Positions 9,040-18,208 are shown, counted from the stretch's first letter. The stretch: DNA of 64,000 nucleotides from Sedimenticola thiotaurini (GCF_001007875.1 NZ_CP011412.1:124001-188000), one strand, 5' to 3'. Numbers and translations: made by a program. Notes: generated by a model from the sequence alone, not told the origin.

Positions 9040-10614
9040 TTGTATCAATCAGTTGAAAACCGTGTCCGGCAGTTGTCGGACGATATGGGACGCCTCCTCT
9101 CCACCGGGGGTGCGGTGGGACTCGAAAAAGAGTGTTTGCGAGTCTCCGAGGATGGCAGCATCTCCCAGCGACCCCATCCAGCGGCACTCGGCTCGGCCCT
9201 GACGCACCCCTACATCACCACCGACTACTCCGAGGCGCTGGCCGAACTGATCACGCCGCCCTGTACCCGGGTTGATGAGGCATTGGCGTTTCTCGGGGAT
9301 ACCCAGAAGTTCGTCTATGACCACCTGGAAAATGAGTATCTCTGGGCCACCAGTATGCCCTGTGTGCTGGATGGTGGGGACAATATCCCACTGGCCTACT
9401 ACGGCACCTCCAATCCCGGGATTATGAAAAATGTCTACCGCCGGGGGTTGGGGCATCGCTACGGCCGGACCATGCAGGTCATTGCCGGGGTGCATTTCAA
9501 CTTTTCATTCGATGAAGCGTTCTGGCCACTCTATCAGGATCTGCGTCAGAGCCGGGTCAAACCCCGGGACTTTGTCGATAGCGCCTATCTGGAGCTGACC
9601 CGTAATCTGCAGCGTTTCGGTTGGCTGATTCCCTATCTGTTTGGTGCTTCTCCGGCAGTGTGTAAATCCTTTCTGGGCAACAAGCCCACCGAGTTGCTGG
9701 AGTTTGATCCCCATACCTACTACGAACCCTACGCCACCTCGCTGCGCATGGGAGATATTGGATACACCAACAGCAAGGAGAAAGGGGTTGGCATCAAGGC
9801 CAACTACAACAGCCTGGAAGGTTATATCCGCAGTCTTACCCATGCCATCGAGACGCCCAGCCCGTTGTGGGAGAAGATCGGCGTGGAGGTGGATGGTCAC
9901 TACGAACAACTGAATGCCAATATCCTGCAGATCGAAAACGAATATTACAGTACCGTGCGTCCCAAGCAGGTGCTGGAGGGGCTGGAGAAGCCGACCCTGG
10001 CCCTGCGCCGGCGGGGCGTGCGCTATATTGAATTACGCTCGCTGGATGTGAATGCTTTCCATCCCCTGGGTGTCAGCGAAGAGCAGCTCTGTTTCCTGCG
10101 CGCCTTCATGGTCTACTGCCTGTTGCTGGAGAGTCCGCCGATCAATGTGCAGGAGCGCAAGGAGATCGACCAGAATATCGGCGGAGCTGCCCATCGCGGC
10201 CGGGATCCCGCACTCTCCCTGTCGCGCCTGGGCCGGGAAGTCCGCCTGCTGGACTGGGCGCGGGATCTGCTGCAGGCCATGGAACCGGTGTGTGAACTGC
10301 TGGACAGGTGGGATGAGAGAAAACCCTACAGCAGGACACTGAAACAGCAGCAGGAGTGTGTGGACAATCCGGAAAATACCCCGTCTGCCCGGATGCTGCA
10401 GGAGATGCGTGATCAGGGCGAAGGCTTTTTCCAGTTTGCCAAGCGTAAGTCTCTGCAGCAACGGGACTATTTCAGCGATTTCGTGCCGGACGCCGGGCGT
10501 TATCGGATGTTCCTGGAGGAGGCGGAAGCTTCCCTGGCCAGGCAGCGTGACATGGAGCTGGCTGATGATGTCTCATTCGGGCAGTTCCTGGCTGACTATT
10601 TTGCCCAGCAGTGA
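9040..10614 (+). CDS. gshA: Glutamate-cysteine ligase
   Basis: 524 aa, the length of the proteobacterial GshA class. It joins glutamate and cysteine to gamma-glutamylcysteine with ATP, the first step of glutathione synthesis, in the cytoplasm. The family signature G..GLEKECLRV (about residues 26-36), ALGSALTHPYITTDYSEAL and the FNFSF segment are intact. The chosen start is TTG at 9040, since the sequence before GLEKE matches the short leader of other GshA proteins; an ATG at residue 16 would remove part of it. The ribosome-binding site is weak. A small hairpin (TGAAGC 10612-10617, GCTTCA 10630-10635) follows at the convergent end with the SDR gene. Confidence 0.95.
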   Translation: MYQSVENRVRQLSDDMGRLLSTGGAVGLEKECLRVSEDGSISQRPHPAALGSALTHPYITTDYSEALAELITPPCTRVDEALAFLGDTQKFVYDHLENEYLWATSMPCVLDGGDNIPLAYYGTSNPGIMKNVYRRGLGHRYGRTMQVIAGVHFNFSFDEAFWPLYQDLRQSRVKPRDFVDSAYLELTRNLQRFGWLIPYLFGASPAVCKSFLGNKPTELLEFDPHTYYEPYATSLRMGDIGYTNSKEKGVGIKANYNSLEGYIRSLTHAIETPSPLWEKIGVEVDGHYEQLNANILQIENEYYSTVRPKQVLEGLEKPTLALRRRGVRYIELRSLDVNAFHPLGVSEEQLCFLRAFMVYCLLLESPPINVQERKEIDQNIGGAAHRGRDPALSLSRLGREVRLLDWARDLLQAMEPVCELLDRWDERKPYSRTLKQQQECVDNPENTPSARMLQEMRDQGEGFFQFAKRKSLQQRDYFSDFVPDAGRYRMFLEEAEASLARQRDMELADDVSFGQFLADYFAQQ

Positions 10615-10632
10615 AGCTCCACCGGCGCTGCT

Positions 10633-11469
10633 TCAGACCCGTCGCAGTAGCTGATCCAGCAACCGGTCAGGCAGGATCCGCTTTAACCCGGCGAACAGGT
10701 AGGTGGGGAAGGTCACCGGGTAGCGCACCCGGGGCCGGGGACTCTCCAGTGCGTGGATGACCCGTTTCAATACCGCTTCCGGTGGCAGGGTAAACGGGGC
10801 GGCCGGGCCGTCCCGCTTCAGCCGCTCCTGCATGGCACGGTAGGCGTCCTGGTGGGGGCTCTGGGTTGGATCAACATAGCGTTGCCACATGGCATAGGCG
10901 TTAGCCCGGAAACGACTCTCAATCGGTCCCGGCTCGATCAGACTGACCTGGATGCCGCTTCCTCTCAATTCCAGTCGCAAAGTGTCGCTCAAGCCCTCCA
11001 GGGCAAATTTGCTGGCGTTATAGGCACCACGATACGGCAGGGCAATAAAGCCCAACACTGAACTGTTCTGGATTATCCGCCCCTCGCCCTGTCGGCGCAT
11101 CACCGGGATAATCTGGCAGGTGAGCTCATGCCAGCCGAACAGGTTGGTTTCAAACTGGGCACGCAGCGCTTCCCGGGACAGATCCTCCACCGCGCCAGGC
11201 TGACCATAGGCACCGTTGTTGAACAGGGCGTAGATTCGTTCTCCAGTCATGTCCAGTATCGCCGTGACTGCCTGCTGAATACTGGCGGAATCGGCCAGAT
11301 CCAACACCACGGATTCCAGGCCACTCTTGCGCAGCCGTTCCACGTCCTCGCTTTTCCTGGCAGTGGCGATGACACGATAACCCCGCTGATGCAGGCCCTT
11401 GGCCACACACAGGCCGATGCCGCTGGAACAGCCGGTAATCAGCACAGGTCTGCTGGCTGGCTCGTGCAC
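10633..11469 (-). CDS. Short-chain dehydrogenase/reductase (classical SDR)
   Basis: 278 aa. A Rossmann NAD(P)-binding motif GCSSGIG is at residues 13-19, NNGAYG near 84-89, the catalytic Ser at about 137 and the Y-x3-K pair at Tyr150/Lys154. It resembles oxidoreductases annotated as YdfG or retinol-dehydrogenase-like SDRs. The substrate cannot be read from the sequence. It converges on gshA and diverges from the stator genes, so it appears to be a single-gene unit. Confidence 0.85.
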   Translation of the reverse strand: MHEPASRPVLITGCSSGIGLCVAKGLHQRGYRVIATARKSEDVERLRKSGLESVVLDLADSASIQQAVTAILDMTGERIYALFNNGAYGQPGAVEDLSREALRAQFETNLFGWHELTCQIIPVMRRQGEGRIIQNSSVLGFIALPYRGAYNASKFALEGLSDTLRLELRGSGIQVSLIEPGPIESRFRANAYAMWQRYVDPTQSPHQDAYRAMQERLKRDGPAAPFTLPPEAVLKRVIHALESPRPRVRYPVTFPTYLFAGLKRILPDRLLDQLLRRV

Positions 11470-11840
11470 TTCACTCCTCCTTGTCCGTTGTCGGGATGGC
11501 TACCCGTGAGTCCGGCTGATCCGATCACTGTTCCGGTGAATCAGCCTGGAGAGGAGGGCAAATAAACATGATCAGGATGATTTGGCAAATTTCCATTCGC
11601 CGGACTGGCCCGGTGGCCCCGGTGTGGCGCCCTCTATGATTCGGTTTCGGCCGGTTTTCCGCGCTAGAGTAATATGGTCGGCGGGTATTTCAGTGGCACT
11701 GACAATATGGAAGAATTGCACGGAATCTGCTGAATCGATGCTGTTTTTCCGATCTAAAGTTTCGCGTACGCCGTCCGCTACAGGATAGCGTATCTCTGTT
11801 TTAGGGTGAGTTTTGTCAGTAGCATGACGAGGGAGTGTTT
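11470..11840. other. Divergent intergenic region SDR/pomA
   Basis: This region of about 370 bp has no convincing gene; short ORFs in it have no recognisable product. It contains the candidate flagellar promoter described at 11755-11781. No terminator or RNA gene was seen. Confidence 0.5.
11755..11781 (+). promoter_or_regulatory. Candidate sigma-28 (FliA) flagellar promoter for pomAB
   Basis: A perfect TAAAGTTT -35 element (11755-11762) is followed after 11 bp by TCCGCTAC (11774-11781), which matches five of eight positions of the GCCGATAA -10. Location 60 bp before the stator genes supports it. The weak -10 keeps confidence moderate. Confidence 0.45.
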
Positions 11841-12602
11841 GTGGATATAGCTACACTGGTTGGATTGCTGGGCGGCTTCGGTATCATTATCGGGGCGATC
11901 GCCACCGGCGGCGATATCATGTTGTTTGTGAATGTGCCGTCTATTCTGATTGTGGTGGGAGGCACCTTCATGGTGACTCTGATGCAGGTCTCCCTGAAGG
12001 ATTTTCTCAGTTCTTTCACCATCGGCATGAAGGCCTTCTTTTACAAGACCGATGATGCTGCCGCACTGATTGAAGAGGCGGTCAGGCTGGCCGATGTGGC
12101 GCGCAAGAACGGCCTGCTGGCGCTGGAAGGGCAGGAGATCAGTAATACATTTCTGAAACAGGGAATCGCTCTCTGCGTGGATGGACATGATCCTGTGCTG
12201 GTGAATCGTCTGCTGAGCAAGGATATCGACCTCACCATAGGCCGCCACGAAGTGGGACAGGCCATGTTCAAGAACATGGCTACCATGGCACCGGCCATGG
12301 GGATGATCGGTACTCTGATCGGTCTGGTGCAGATGCTGGCCAATATGTCTGATCCGGCCAGTATCGGTCCGGCCATGGCGGTGGCACTGTTGACCACCCT
12401 GTACGGAGCGGTTATCGCCAATGCATTTGCCCAACCACTGGCCGAGAAACTGGCCCGGGCCAGCGCCCTGGAGAGGATTAACAAATCCCTGATTATAGAG
12501 ACCATTGCGGGTATTCAGGAGGGCATGAATCCGCGGGTTCTGGAACAGCTGCTCTCCACCTATCTGCCCTCCAACAAGCGGCCCCAGGACGAGATTGAGT
12601 AA
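11841..12602 (+). CDS. pomA: Flagellar motor stator protein PomA (MotA family)
   Basis: 253 aa inner-membrane protein of the MotA/TolQ/ExbB family, with four hydrophobic segments and the conserved MAPAMGMIGTLIGLV region around residues 150-165. With PomB it forms the ion channel that drives flagellar rotation. The start chosen is GTG at 11841, which gives MDIATLVGLLGGFG as in PomA proteins and lies six bases after GAGGGA (11829-11834). The upstream GTG at 11835 directly abuts the ribosome-binding site. The sequence is closer to sodium-type PomA than to proton-type MotA. pomB begins 6 bp downstream. Confidence 0.92.
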   Translation: MDIATLVGLLGGFGIIIGAIATGGDIMLFVNVPSILIVVGGTFMVTLMQVSLKDFLSSFTIGMKAFFYKTDDAAALIEEAVRLADVARKNGLLALEGQEISNTFLKQGIALCVDGHDPVLVNRLLSKDIDLTIGRHEVGQAMFKNMATMAPAMGMIGTLIGLVQMLANMSDPASIGPAMAVALLTTLYGAVIANAFAQPLAEKLARASALERINKSLIIETIAGIQEGMNPRVLEQLLSTYLPSNKRPQDEIE

Positions 12603-12607
12603 CCCAT

Positions 12608-13471
12608 ATGGCGGACGATTGCCCAAAATGCGAAAAAGGTCCCGCCCCCTGGTTGGCCACTTTTGCCGATCTGATGTCTCTGCTGATGTGCTTTTTTGTG
12701 CTGTTGCTCTCCTTCGCCGAGATCGATGCGATACGTTTCAAGAAGATGGCGGAGTCGATGAGAGACGCCTTCGGCGTGCAGCGGGAGATACCGGCGCCGG
12801 AGATCGTCATGGGTACCAGTGTGATCAAGCAGGAGTTCAGCCCCTCCACCATTCCCGAGCCATCGCTGATTGATGAAGTGCGGCAACAGACCACCGATAT
12901 CCAGAAACAGAATCTGGACGTACCGGATGCGGTGGCCGATGCGGTGGTTGAGGCGGCCAGGGAGAAGGTGCTGATGGAGGTAGAGCAGCAGGCCGAGGAG
13001 ATCCGGCAGGCGCTCAGGCTGGAGATCGAGGAGAACCTGGTCAGCGTCGAGACCGAACAGACCAAGATCATTATCCGCATTAACGAAAAGGGCTCCTTCC
13101 CCTCCGGCAGCGCCGAGTTGAATGATGATTTCTATGGAGTGATGGTGCGTATCAGCGAGGCGGTGGCGCGCACCCCCGGCAAGGTGGTGGTGGCCGGGCA
13201 CACCGATGATGTACCCATCTCCAACAGCCGTTTCCGCTCCAACTGGGAGCTCTCTTCGGCCCGGGCGGTGACAGTGGTGCACGCACTGCTGGATGATCCG
13301 GAAGTGGATCCCAAGCGCATAGCGGTGGAGGGACACGCCGATTCCCAACCCCTGGTGCCCAACGATTCGGTGGAGAATCGTGCGATCAATCGACGGGTCG
13401 AGCTGATTATTCAGCGCGGTTCAGACCTGGACAATGGACATCTGCTGGATCTGGGGCTGCCTCAAGGTTAA
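12608..13471 (+). CDS. pomB: Flagellar motor stator protein PomB (MotB family, OmpA-like domain)
   Basis: 287 aa. A single membrane helix at about residues 16-37 follows a short cytoplasmic tail, and Asp21 in FADLMSLLMCFF is the ion-carrying aspartate. A plug/linker with charged helices (about 45-160) leads to a C-terminal OmpA-like peptidoglycan-binding domain (about 160-275) with GHTDD...N...LSSARA and the NRRVEL signature. It anchors the stator to the cell wall. The Cys pair in DDCPKCEKG near the N-terminus is typical of PomB. It forms an operon with pomA. Confidence 0.93.
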   Translation: MADDCPKCEKGPAPWLATFADLMSLLMCFFVLLLSFAEIDAIRFKKMAESMRDAFGVQREIPAPEIVMGTSVIKQEFSPSTIPEPSLIDEVRQQTTDIQKQNLDVPDAVADAVVEAAREKVLMEVEQQAEEIRQALRLEIEENLVSVETEQTKIIIRINEKGSFPSGSAELNDDFYGVMVRISEAVARTPGKVVVAGHTDDVPISNSRFRSNWELSSARAVTVVHALLDDPEVDPKRIAVEGHADSQPLVPNDSVENRAINRRVELIIQRGSDLDNGHLLDLGLPQG

Positions 13472-13541
13472 GGTGGAGAGGTGCTTCAGCCGGCACAGAA
13501 CAGACAATAAGATGACGTTTTCTGGATAAATGGAGTAGGGA

Positions 13542-14144
13542 TTGTTGAACACCGACCAGAATGAGCGCAGGCAGTTTTTCCGAATCGATGACAGTCTCAG
13601 TCTCAGCTATCGACAGATCCCGGCCGATCAGCTGGCCGGGTCAGTCGAGTCCCTGGAAACGGGGGTGGACAGTGATTTCACGGTGGTCAGCAGCCTGGCG
13701 GCGGTCAGCCAGGAGATGGCCGGGACGCTGAACAAGATTGACAGGCGTCAGCCGGAGGTGGCGAGCTACCTGAAGTCCCTGGATAAGAAGATCGAAATAC
13801 TGGGCCGGGTACTGATGGCCCACACCACGGAGTTACTGGGCCAGCCCGCCCAGTCGGTCAACCTCAGTGGTACGGGCATCTCATTTCAGGTGGAGGAGGC
13901 GATACAGCCAGGCACCATCCTGGAGCTGAAGCTACTCCTGACCCCTTCCTATGCGGGCATACTCTGCTTTGCGGAAGTGATTGGCTGTGATCCCACCGGT
14001 GATCAAAGCGACCCGCAGAGGTATAACCTGCGCGCCACCTTTGCGCACATCCGGGAACGGGACCGGGATGTGCTGATTCAACACGTGATTCAGCGGCAGG
14101 GTGCCCAGATACGCCAGGCACGGGCGGCCCAAGGGCAACAGTAA
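13542..14144 (+). CDS. PilZ-domain protein
   Basis: 200 aa. The N-terminal RRQFFR (residues 9-14) supplies the RxxxR element and NLSGTG (about 107-112) supplies the N/DxSxxG element of a PilZ fold, so cyclic-di-GMP binding is likely. The region between them is unusually long, with helical heptad-like sequence, so this is not a minimal PilZ protein. Its position 70 bp after pomB suggests a role in motor or motility control, by analogy with YcgR-type brakes; that role is inference. The start is TTG at 13542 or 13545 after GGAGTAGGG; no ATG is better placed. Confidence 0.75.
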   Translation: MLNTDQNERRQFFRIDDSLSLSYRQIPADQLAGSVESLETGVDSDFTVVSSLAAVSQEMAGTLNKIDRRQPEVASYLKSLDKKIEILGRVLMAHTTELLGQPAQSVNLSGTGISFQVEEAIQPGTILELKLLLTPSYAGILCFAEVIGCDPTGDQSDPQRYNLRATFAHIRERDRDVLIQHVIQRQGAQIRQARAAQGQQ

Positions 14145-14161
14145 ACGGCCGAGCGGCCAAC

Positions 14162-14593
14162 CTATCTCCCCGCCAGTTTCCGGATACAGCTCAGATAGGC
14201 CTGTTCATCCGGCATCCTGTTCTGTCGCTGCGCTTCCCAGAGCATCTGGCCCAGGCACTCCATCATCCTGTGTTCGGCTTCGTGGCTGTCGCCCGCCCGC
14301 ATCACCAGTTGCTGATAAAGTGGGCGGATGCCGTTCGGCCGATCCGTGCTGATCTGCTCCTGCAGGCTGATATGCATACTCATATGCAGGAACGGGTTGG
14401 TTTCGCCCAGGTCGGGCAGGAAGTCCTTGTCCAGCACACTCTCCTCAGTTTCCAGCATGGCGTGGTACTCCGGGTGTTGCTGAATGACGTCGGCAATCAT
14501 CCGCTCCAGCGGGATCAGTTCCTCGCCGGCTGACGCTTTGCGCCACGCCTCGGTAAAGTAGCGGCGCATCTGGGTTCGATCATTTCCAAACAT
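14162..14593 (-). CDS. DUF1841 family protein
   Basis: 143 aa from the ATG at 14593 (MFGNDRTQMRRYFTEAWRKA). This start removes an N-terminal extension that would overlap nth. The sequence fits the DUF1841 family of small cytoplasmic proteobacterial proteins of unknown function, with the conserved NPFLHMSMHISLQEQ segment around residues 75-90. It lies 13 bp downstream of nth on the same strand, an arrangement common in gammaproteobacteria, so it is probably co-transcribed. No function can be assigned. Confidence 0.85.
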   Translation of the reverse strand: MFGNDRTQMRRYFTEAWRKASAGEELIPLERMIADVIQQHPEYHAMLETEESVLDKDFLPDLGETNPFLHMSMHISLQEQISTDRPNGIRPLYQQLVMRAGDSHEAEHRMMECLGQMLWEAQRQNRMPDEQAYLSCIRKLAGR

Positions 14594-14606
14594 AATCCCG
14601 GAATCC

Positions 14607-15242
14607 TCAGTCCAGATTCTTGCCACGATATTCGCACAGATCCTCGATGATACAGGATCCGCAGCGGGGGCTGCGAGCCAGACAGGTATAGCGCCCATGC
14701 AGAATCAGCCAGTGGTGGGCATCCAGCAGAAACTCTTTCGGTATAAACCTGAGCAGTTTTTTCTCAACTTCCAATACATTTTTTCCCGGCGCGATCCGGG
14801 TCCGGTTGGCTACCCGGAAGATATGGGTATCCACCGCCATGGTGGGTTGCCGGAATACAGTGTTCAGCACCACGTTGGCGGTCTTCCTGCCCACCCCGGG
14901 CAGTGCCTCCAGTGCGGCCCTGTCCTGGGGTACCTGGCTGTCGTGCAGTTCAATCAGTTGCTGGCAGGTTTTGATTATATTGGCCGCTTTGCTGTTGAAC
15001 AGGCCGATAGTCTTGATATAGGACTTCAGCCCCTCTTCACCCAGAGCCACTATCGCCTCCGGGGTGTTGGCCACCGGATAGAGTTTCGCAGTTGCCTTGT
15101 TGACCCCTTTGTCAGTGGCCTGGGCGGAGAGAATCACTGCAATCAGCAGCTCGAAAGGGGTGCTGTAGTTCAGTTCGGTGGTGGGGTGCGGGTTCTGCTC
15201 CCGCAACCGCTCAAAGATCTGGCGTCGGATAGTCTGGTTCAT
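14607..15242 (-). CDS. nth: Endonuclease III, DNA glycosylase/AP lyase
   Basis: 211 aa from the ATG at 15242, exactly the length of E. coli Nth. It removes oxidised pyrimidines from DNA and nicks the abasic site. The helix-hairpin-helix LPGVGRKTA contains catalytic Lys120, and VDTH contains Asp138, both at the E. coli positions. The [4Fe-4S] cluster cysteines are at 187, 194, 197 and 203, again at the E. coli spacing. An upstream ATG at 15479 would add a non-homologous tail overlapping the kinase gene start and is rejected. Confidence 0.97.
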   Translation of the reverse strand: MNQTIRRQIFERLREQNPHPTTELNYSTPFELLIAVILSAQATDKGVNKATAKLYPVANTPEAIVALGEEGLKSYIKTIGLFNSKAANIIKTCQQLIELHDSQVPQDRAALEALPGVGRKTANVVLNTVFRQPTMAVDTHIFRVANRTRIAPGKNVLEVEKKLLRFIPKEFLLDAHHWLILHGRYTCLARSPRCGSCIIEDLCEYRGKNLD

Positions 15243-15408
15243 GGCGCGGATTTTAACATGACCTGGCCATGACACCGACACAAACCGTGCTGCCGGGCTG
15301 GTGTGGGAGCTGTGTCGCATCCCGTCAATTCCTGGTTCGGAATTAATCAAGACATAAAGTACTATGGCTTGATAGTGTGAGATCCATAAGAGACAAACGA
15401 GGCCAAGG

Positions 15409-17499
15409 ATGTTCAACCTGTTACCCCCGCACCTGAGGAAAAACCCGGAATTCCAGTCGGCCCTGGTGCGGTTGTCCATCTGGATTTTTGCGCTTGTCTA
15501 CATCGGTTTGGGTGCGTTGACAGACTACTACTCCGTCGACATCAGCGGCTATACACTGCTGTTTGGCGGCTACCTGGTGCTGTTTCTCAGTCTGCTTGCC
15601 AGTGTGTTTTTTCGTCCCGTCTCCGCCACGCGACGCTATCTCTCTCTGTTGCTGGATATTTCCGCCACCAGCCTCTGTATCTACCTGACCAAGGAGGTGG
15701 TGAGTCCGTTCTATCTGCTCTATATCTGGATATTCATCTCCTACGGTACCCGCTACGGCAGTGCTTACCTGAAGGCGGCCTCCCTGCTCAGTATCATCGC
15801 CTATACCGTGGTGCTGACCACCTTGGGACAGTGGGAGAAATATACTTTTGAAGTTATCTTTTTCCTGTTGCTGCTGATCATGCTGCCTCTGTATCAGTAT
15901 GTATTGTTACGGCGGCTGCACAGTGCACGGGTGGAAGCGGAGCAGTCCGACAAGGCCAAAGGTATCTTCCTCTCCAGTATGACCCATGAACTGCGTACGC
16001 CGCTGAGTGGCATTATGGGCATGTCGCAACTGCTCCGGGGAACAGCGCTGAATGCCGAGCAGAGGGAGTATGTGGACTCCATCACCTCCTCGGCCAATGT
16101 GCTGGACTCCCTGATCAGTGAGGTGATCGACCTTTCCAAAATGGATGCGGATGGTTTTGAGTTAAAGCCGCGCTTGTTCAATATCCGGGGACTGTTCAGG
16201 GATGTCAGCCTGACCCTGTCGCACCAGGCCCTGGACAAGGGGCTGGAGCTGATCTGCAGTGTCGATGAACGTATTCCGGAAAAGCTCTATTACGATGATC
16301 TGCGCCTGCGCCAGATACTCAGCAATCTCCTTTCCAACAGCCTGAAGTTCACAGAGGTGGGGGAAATCCTGCTATCCGCATGGCTGGAACCGGCTAAGGA
16401 CAAGCAGATAGGGGAGGGCGACGAGGTGCTGCTGATCTCGGTCAGAGATACCGGTATCGGCATGTCCCGGCAGACCCAGGAGAGACTCTTCGACTGTTTC
16501 TGGCAGGCGGATGCTTCCACTACCCGTGATCAGGGGGGGTTGGGTCTTGGCGCCACAATCACCCAGCGCCTGACCCAGCTGATGGGGGGGGAGTTGAGCG
16601 TTGAGAGTTCTCTGGGAAAGGGCACCACTATCAGGATACGGCTGCCCCTGACCGGACAGATTCCTAACCGGCTGTTGCACCAGCCGCACGACTTTGAGGG
16701 GTTCAATGGCTTGGTTTATGAAATGAACCACACCTCAAGAGAGGTTATCCGACGCTCATGCACTATGCGGGGTATTCACTGCTATACCGCATCCAGGATC
16801 AGCGAGCTCCCGGTCCTGGTTCAGCAGATCGAGACCGGTGGCAAGCTCGATTTTGCCATCATCGCAGATTCACCGGATGGTCAGGATGTATACCGGATCG
16901 GCCGGATTTTGCGGGACCATCTGGGGGATGAGCTTCCGATTATCTACCTGGGCTACATGGAGCGAAAGTTGCGGGATAGCCACCCGGCCAGCGATTTTTT
17001 GATCAAGCCGTTTCTGACATCCGAATTGTTGGGCCATATCGAGTCGCTTTTGCGGCGCGGCGGGCCTCCTGAGCTTAAGCCGGCATCGCCTTCTCCGCTC
17101 CAGTCGACATCTGCGGTCAAGGTTTTAATGGCCGAGGACAATACCATCAATGCGAAAGTGTTGAGTACTCTGCTGGAGAATATCGGCTGCAAGGTGAGTT
17201 GGGCGAGAAATGGTGAAGAGGCGCTGCAGCTGGTACAAGCCAGGACTTTCGATATAGCTTTTATCGACCTGCGCATGCCGAAAATGGATGGCCTGGCCTT
17301 TACCCGGGCGATACGTGAGCAGGAGCGGGGTGGGCAGCGTTTGCCGATCATCGCCCTGACTGCCAACATTTCATCCACGGTTCGTCAATCGTGTGCCGAG
17401 GTGGGCATGGACGATTTTCTGGCCAAACCGGTGGATGAACTGCAACTCCGGCAGGCGATAAATCGCTACACGGTCGTGTACGATGAGCAGGATCAGTAA
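15409..17499 (+). CDS. Hybrid sensor histidine kinase/response regulator, RpfC-like
   Basis: 696 aa. The N-terminus has about five membrane helices (residues 20-165) and no large periplasmic domain. A HisKA domain follows with phospho-accepting His193 in MTHELRTPLSG, then an HATPase domain (about 300-420), a degenerate receiver-like domain (about 440-560) and a true receiver with Asp620 (FIDLRMPKMDG). No Hpt domain follows, unlike full-length RpfC. The membrane sensor layout resembles RpfC-type kinases that sense diffusible fatty-acid signals, but no rpfF or rpfG is adjacent, so the signal is unknown. It is divergent from nth. Confidence 0.85.
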   Translation: MFNLLPPHLRKNPEFQSALVRLSIWIFALVYIGLGALTDYYSVDISGYTLLFGGYLVLFLSLLASVFFRPVSATRRYLSLLLDISATSLCIYLTKEVVSPFYLLYIWIFISYGTRYGSAYLKAASLLSIIAYTVVLTTLGQWEKYTFEVIFFLLLLIMLPLYQYVLLRRLHSARVEAEQSDKAKGIFLSSMTHELRTPLSGIMGMSQLLRGTALNAEQREYVDSITSSANVLDSLISEVIDLSKMDADGFELKPRLFNIRGLFRDVSLTLSHQALDKGLELICSVDERIPEKLYYDDLRLRQILSNLLSNSLKFTEVGEILLSAWLEPAKDKQIGEGDEVLLISVRDTGIGMSRQTQERLFDCFWQADASTTRDQGGLGLGATITQRLTQLMGGELSVESSLGKGTTIRIRLPLTGQIPNRLLHQPHDFEGFNGLVYEMNHTSREVIRRSCTMRGIHCYTASRISELPVLVQQIETGGKLDFAIIADSPDGQDVYRIGRILRDHLGDELPIIYLGYMERKLRDSHPASDFLIKPFLTSELLGHIESLLRRGGPPELKPASPSPLQSTSAVKVLMAEDNTINAKVLSTLLENIGCKVSWARNGEEALQLVQARTFDIAFIDLRMPKMDGLAFTRAIREQERGGQRLPIIALTANISSTVRQSCAEVGMDDFLAKPVDELQLRQAINRYTVVYDEQDQ

Positions 17500-17524
17500 T
17501 CGCCGAACTTTAGTTGCAGGCTGT

Positions 17525-18067
17525 TCAGGGATTGGGCGAGGCGATATCCAGCATCGGTGCCGCGTCGATGGCTTCGGCGTCCATCATGGTGGCAACGCGC
17601 TGCAGGGCTGAGAGAATCTGGGTCTTTTCCCAGTCTTCCAGCGCTTCGAACCGTTCAATGAACTTTTCGTGCAGCAGGGGCGGGGTGGTGAGCAGTACCT
17701 GGGCGCCGGCTTCCGTGAGGCGTGCATTGACCACCCGTTTGTCCACGCTGCTACGCACCCGCTCCGCCAGTTTTTTATCTTCAAGACGGTTGAGAATCGT
17801 GGTGACGGTGGCCTGGCTTAACGACACATCATCCGATATCCGCTTCACCGTGACATCCCCCAGCGCGTCAATGGCGCGCATCACCATCACCTGCGGAATA
17901 GTCAGTCCGCAGCTCTTCACCATGCGTTTCGATTGCAGGTCGGTTGCGCGAATGATTCGGCGCAGTGAGACAAGTACTTCGTGCCAGTACTGATTTTCGG
18001 CCATTTGCTGGGTCAGGTTCATATTGAAGGAGGGGGGATTATAGCCAGATTTCATAAACTCAACCAA
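17525..18067 (-). CDS. MarR-family transcriptional regulator
   Basis: Up to 180 aa (TTG at 18067; in-frame ATGs at 18055 and 18022 may be the true start). A winged helix-turn-helix domain spans about residues 60-120, with GLTIPQVMVMRAI, VKRISDDVSLSQATVTTIL and the wing DKRVVNARLTEAG. It is transcribed away from the NAGGN operon across a 140-bp gap that contains a 13-bp inverted repeat inside the operon promoter. This makes it the likely regulator of osmolyte synthesis, an inference from position. MarR-type regulators similarly control ectoine genes in halophiles. Confidence 0.88.
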   Translation of the reverse strand: MVEFMKSGYNPPSFNMNLTQQMAENQYWHEVLVSLRRIIRATDLQSKRMVKSCGLTIPQVMVMRAIDALGDVTVKRISDDVSLSQATVTTILNRLEDKKLAERVRSSVDKRVVNARLTEAGAQVLLTTPPLLHEKFIERFEALEDWEKTQILSALQRVATMMDAEAIDAAPMLDIASPNP

Positions 18068-18083
18068 TGACGAGTGAAATAAT

Positions 18084-18112
18084 TTGAACTCTAAATATTA
18101 GAAGTGTAATAA
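18084..18112 (+). promoter_or_regulatory. Candidate promoter with embedded MarR operator, NAGGN operon
   Basis: TTGAAC (18084-18089) and TAATAA (18107-18112) are spaced 17 bp. Between them lies TCTAA-ATA-TTAGA (18090-18102), a perfect 5-3-5 inverted repeat. A regulator dimer bound there would block RNA polymerase. Confidence 0.5.
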
Positions 18113-18208
18113 TAGTTGGTTAGAATTACCATGAAAAGGTTCGCCGGGATTGGCCGAACCGGGTGTTTTCGTTGAAAACGCCGTAATAAAGCGATCAGGA
18201 GTCGATAT

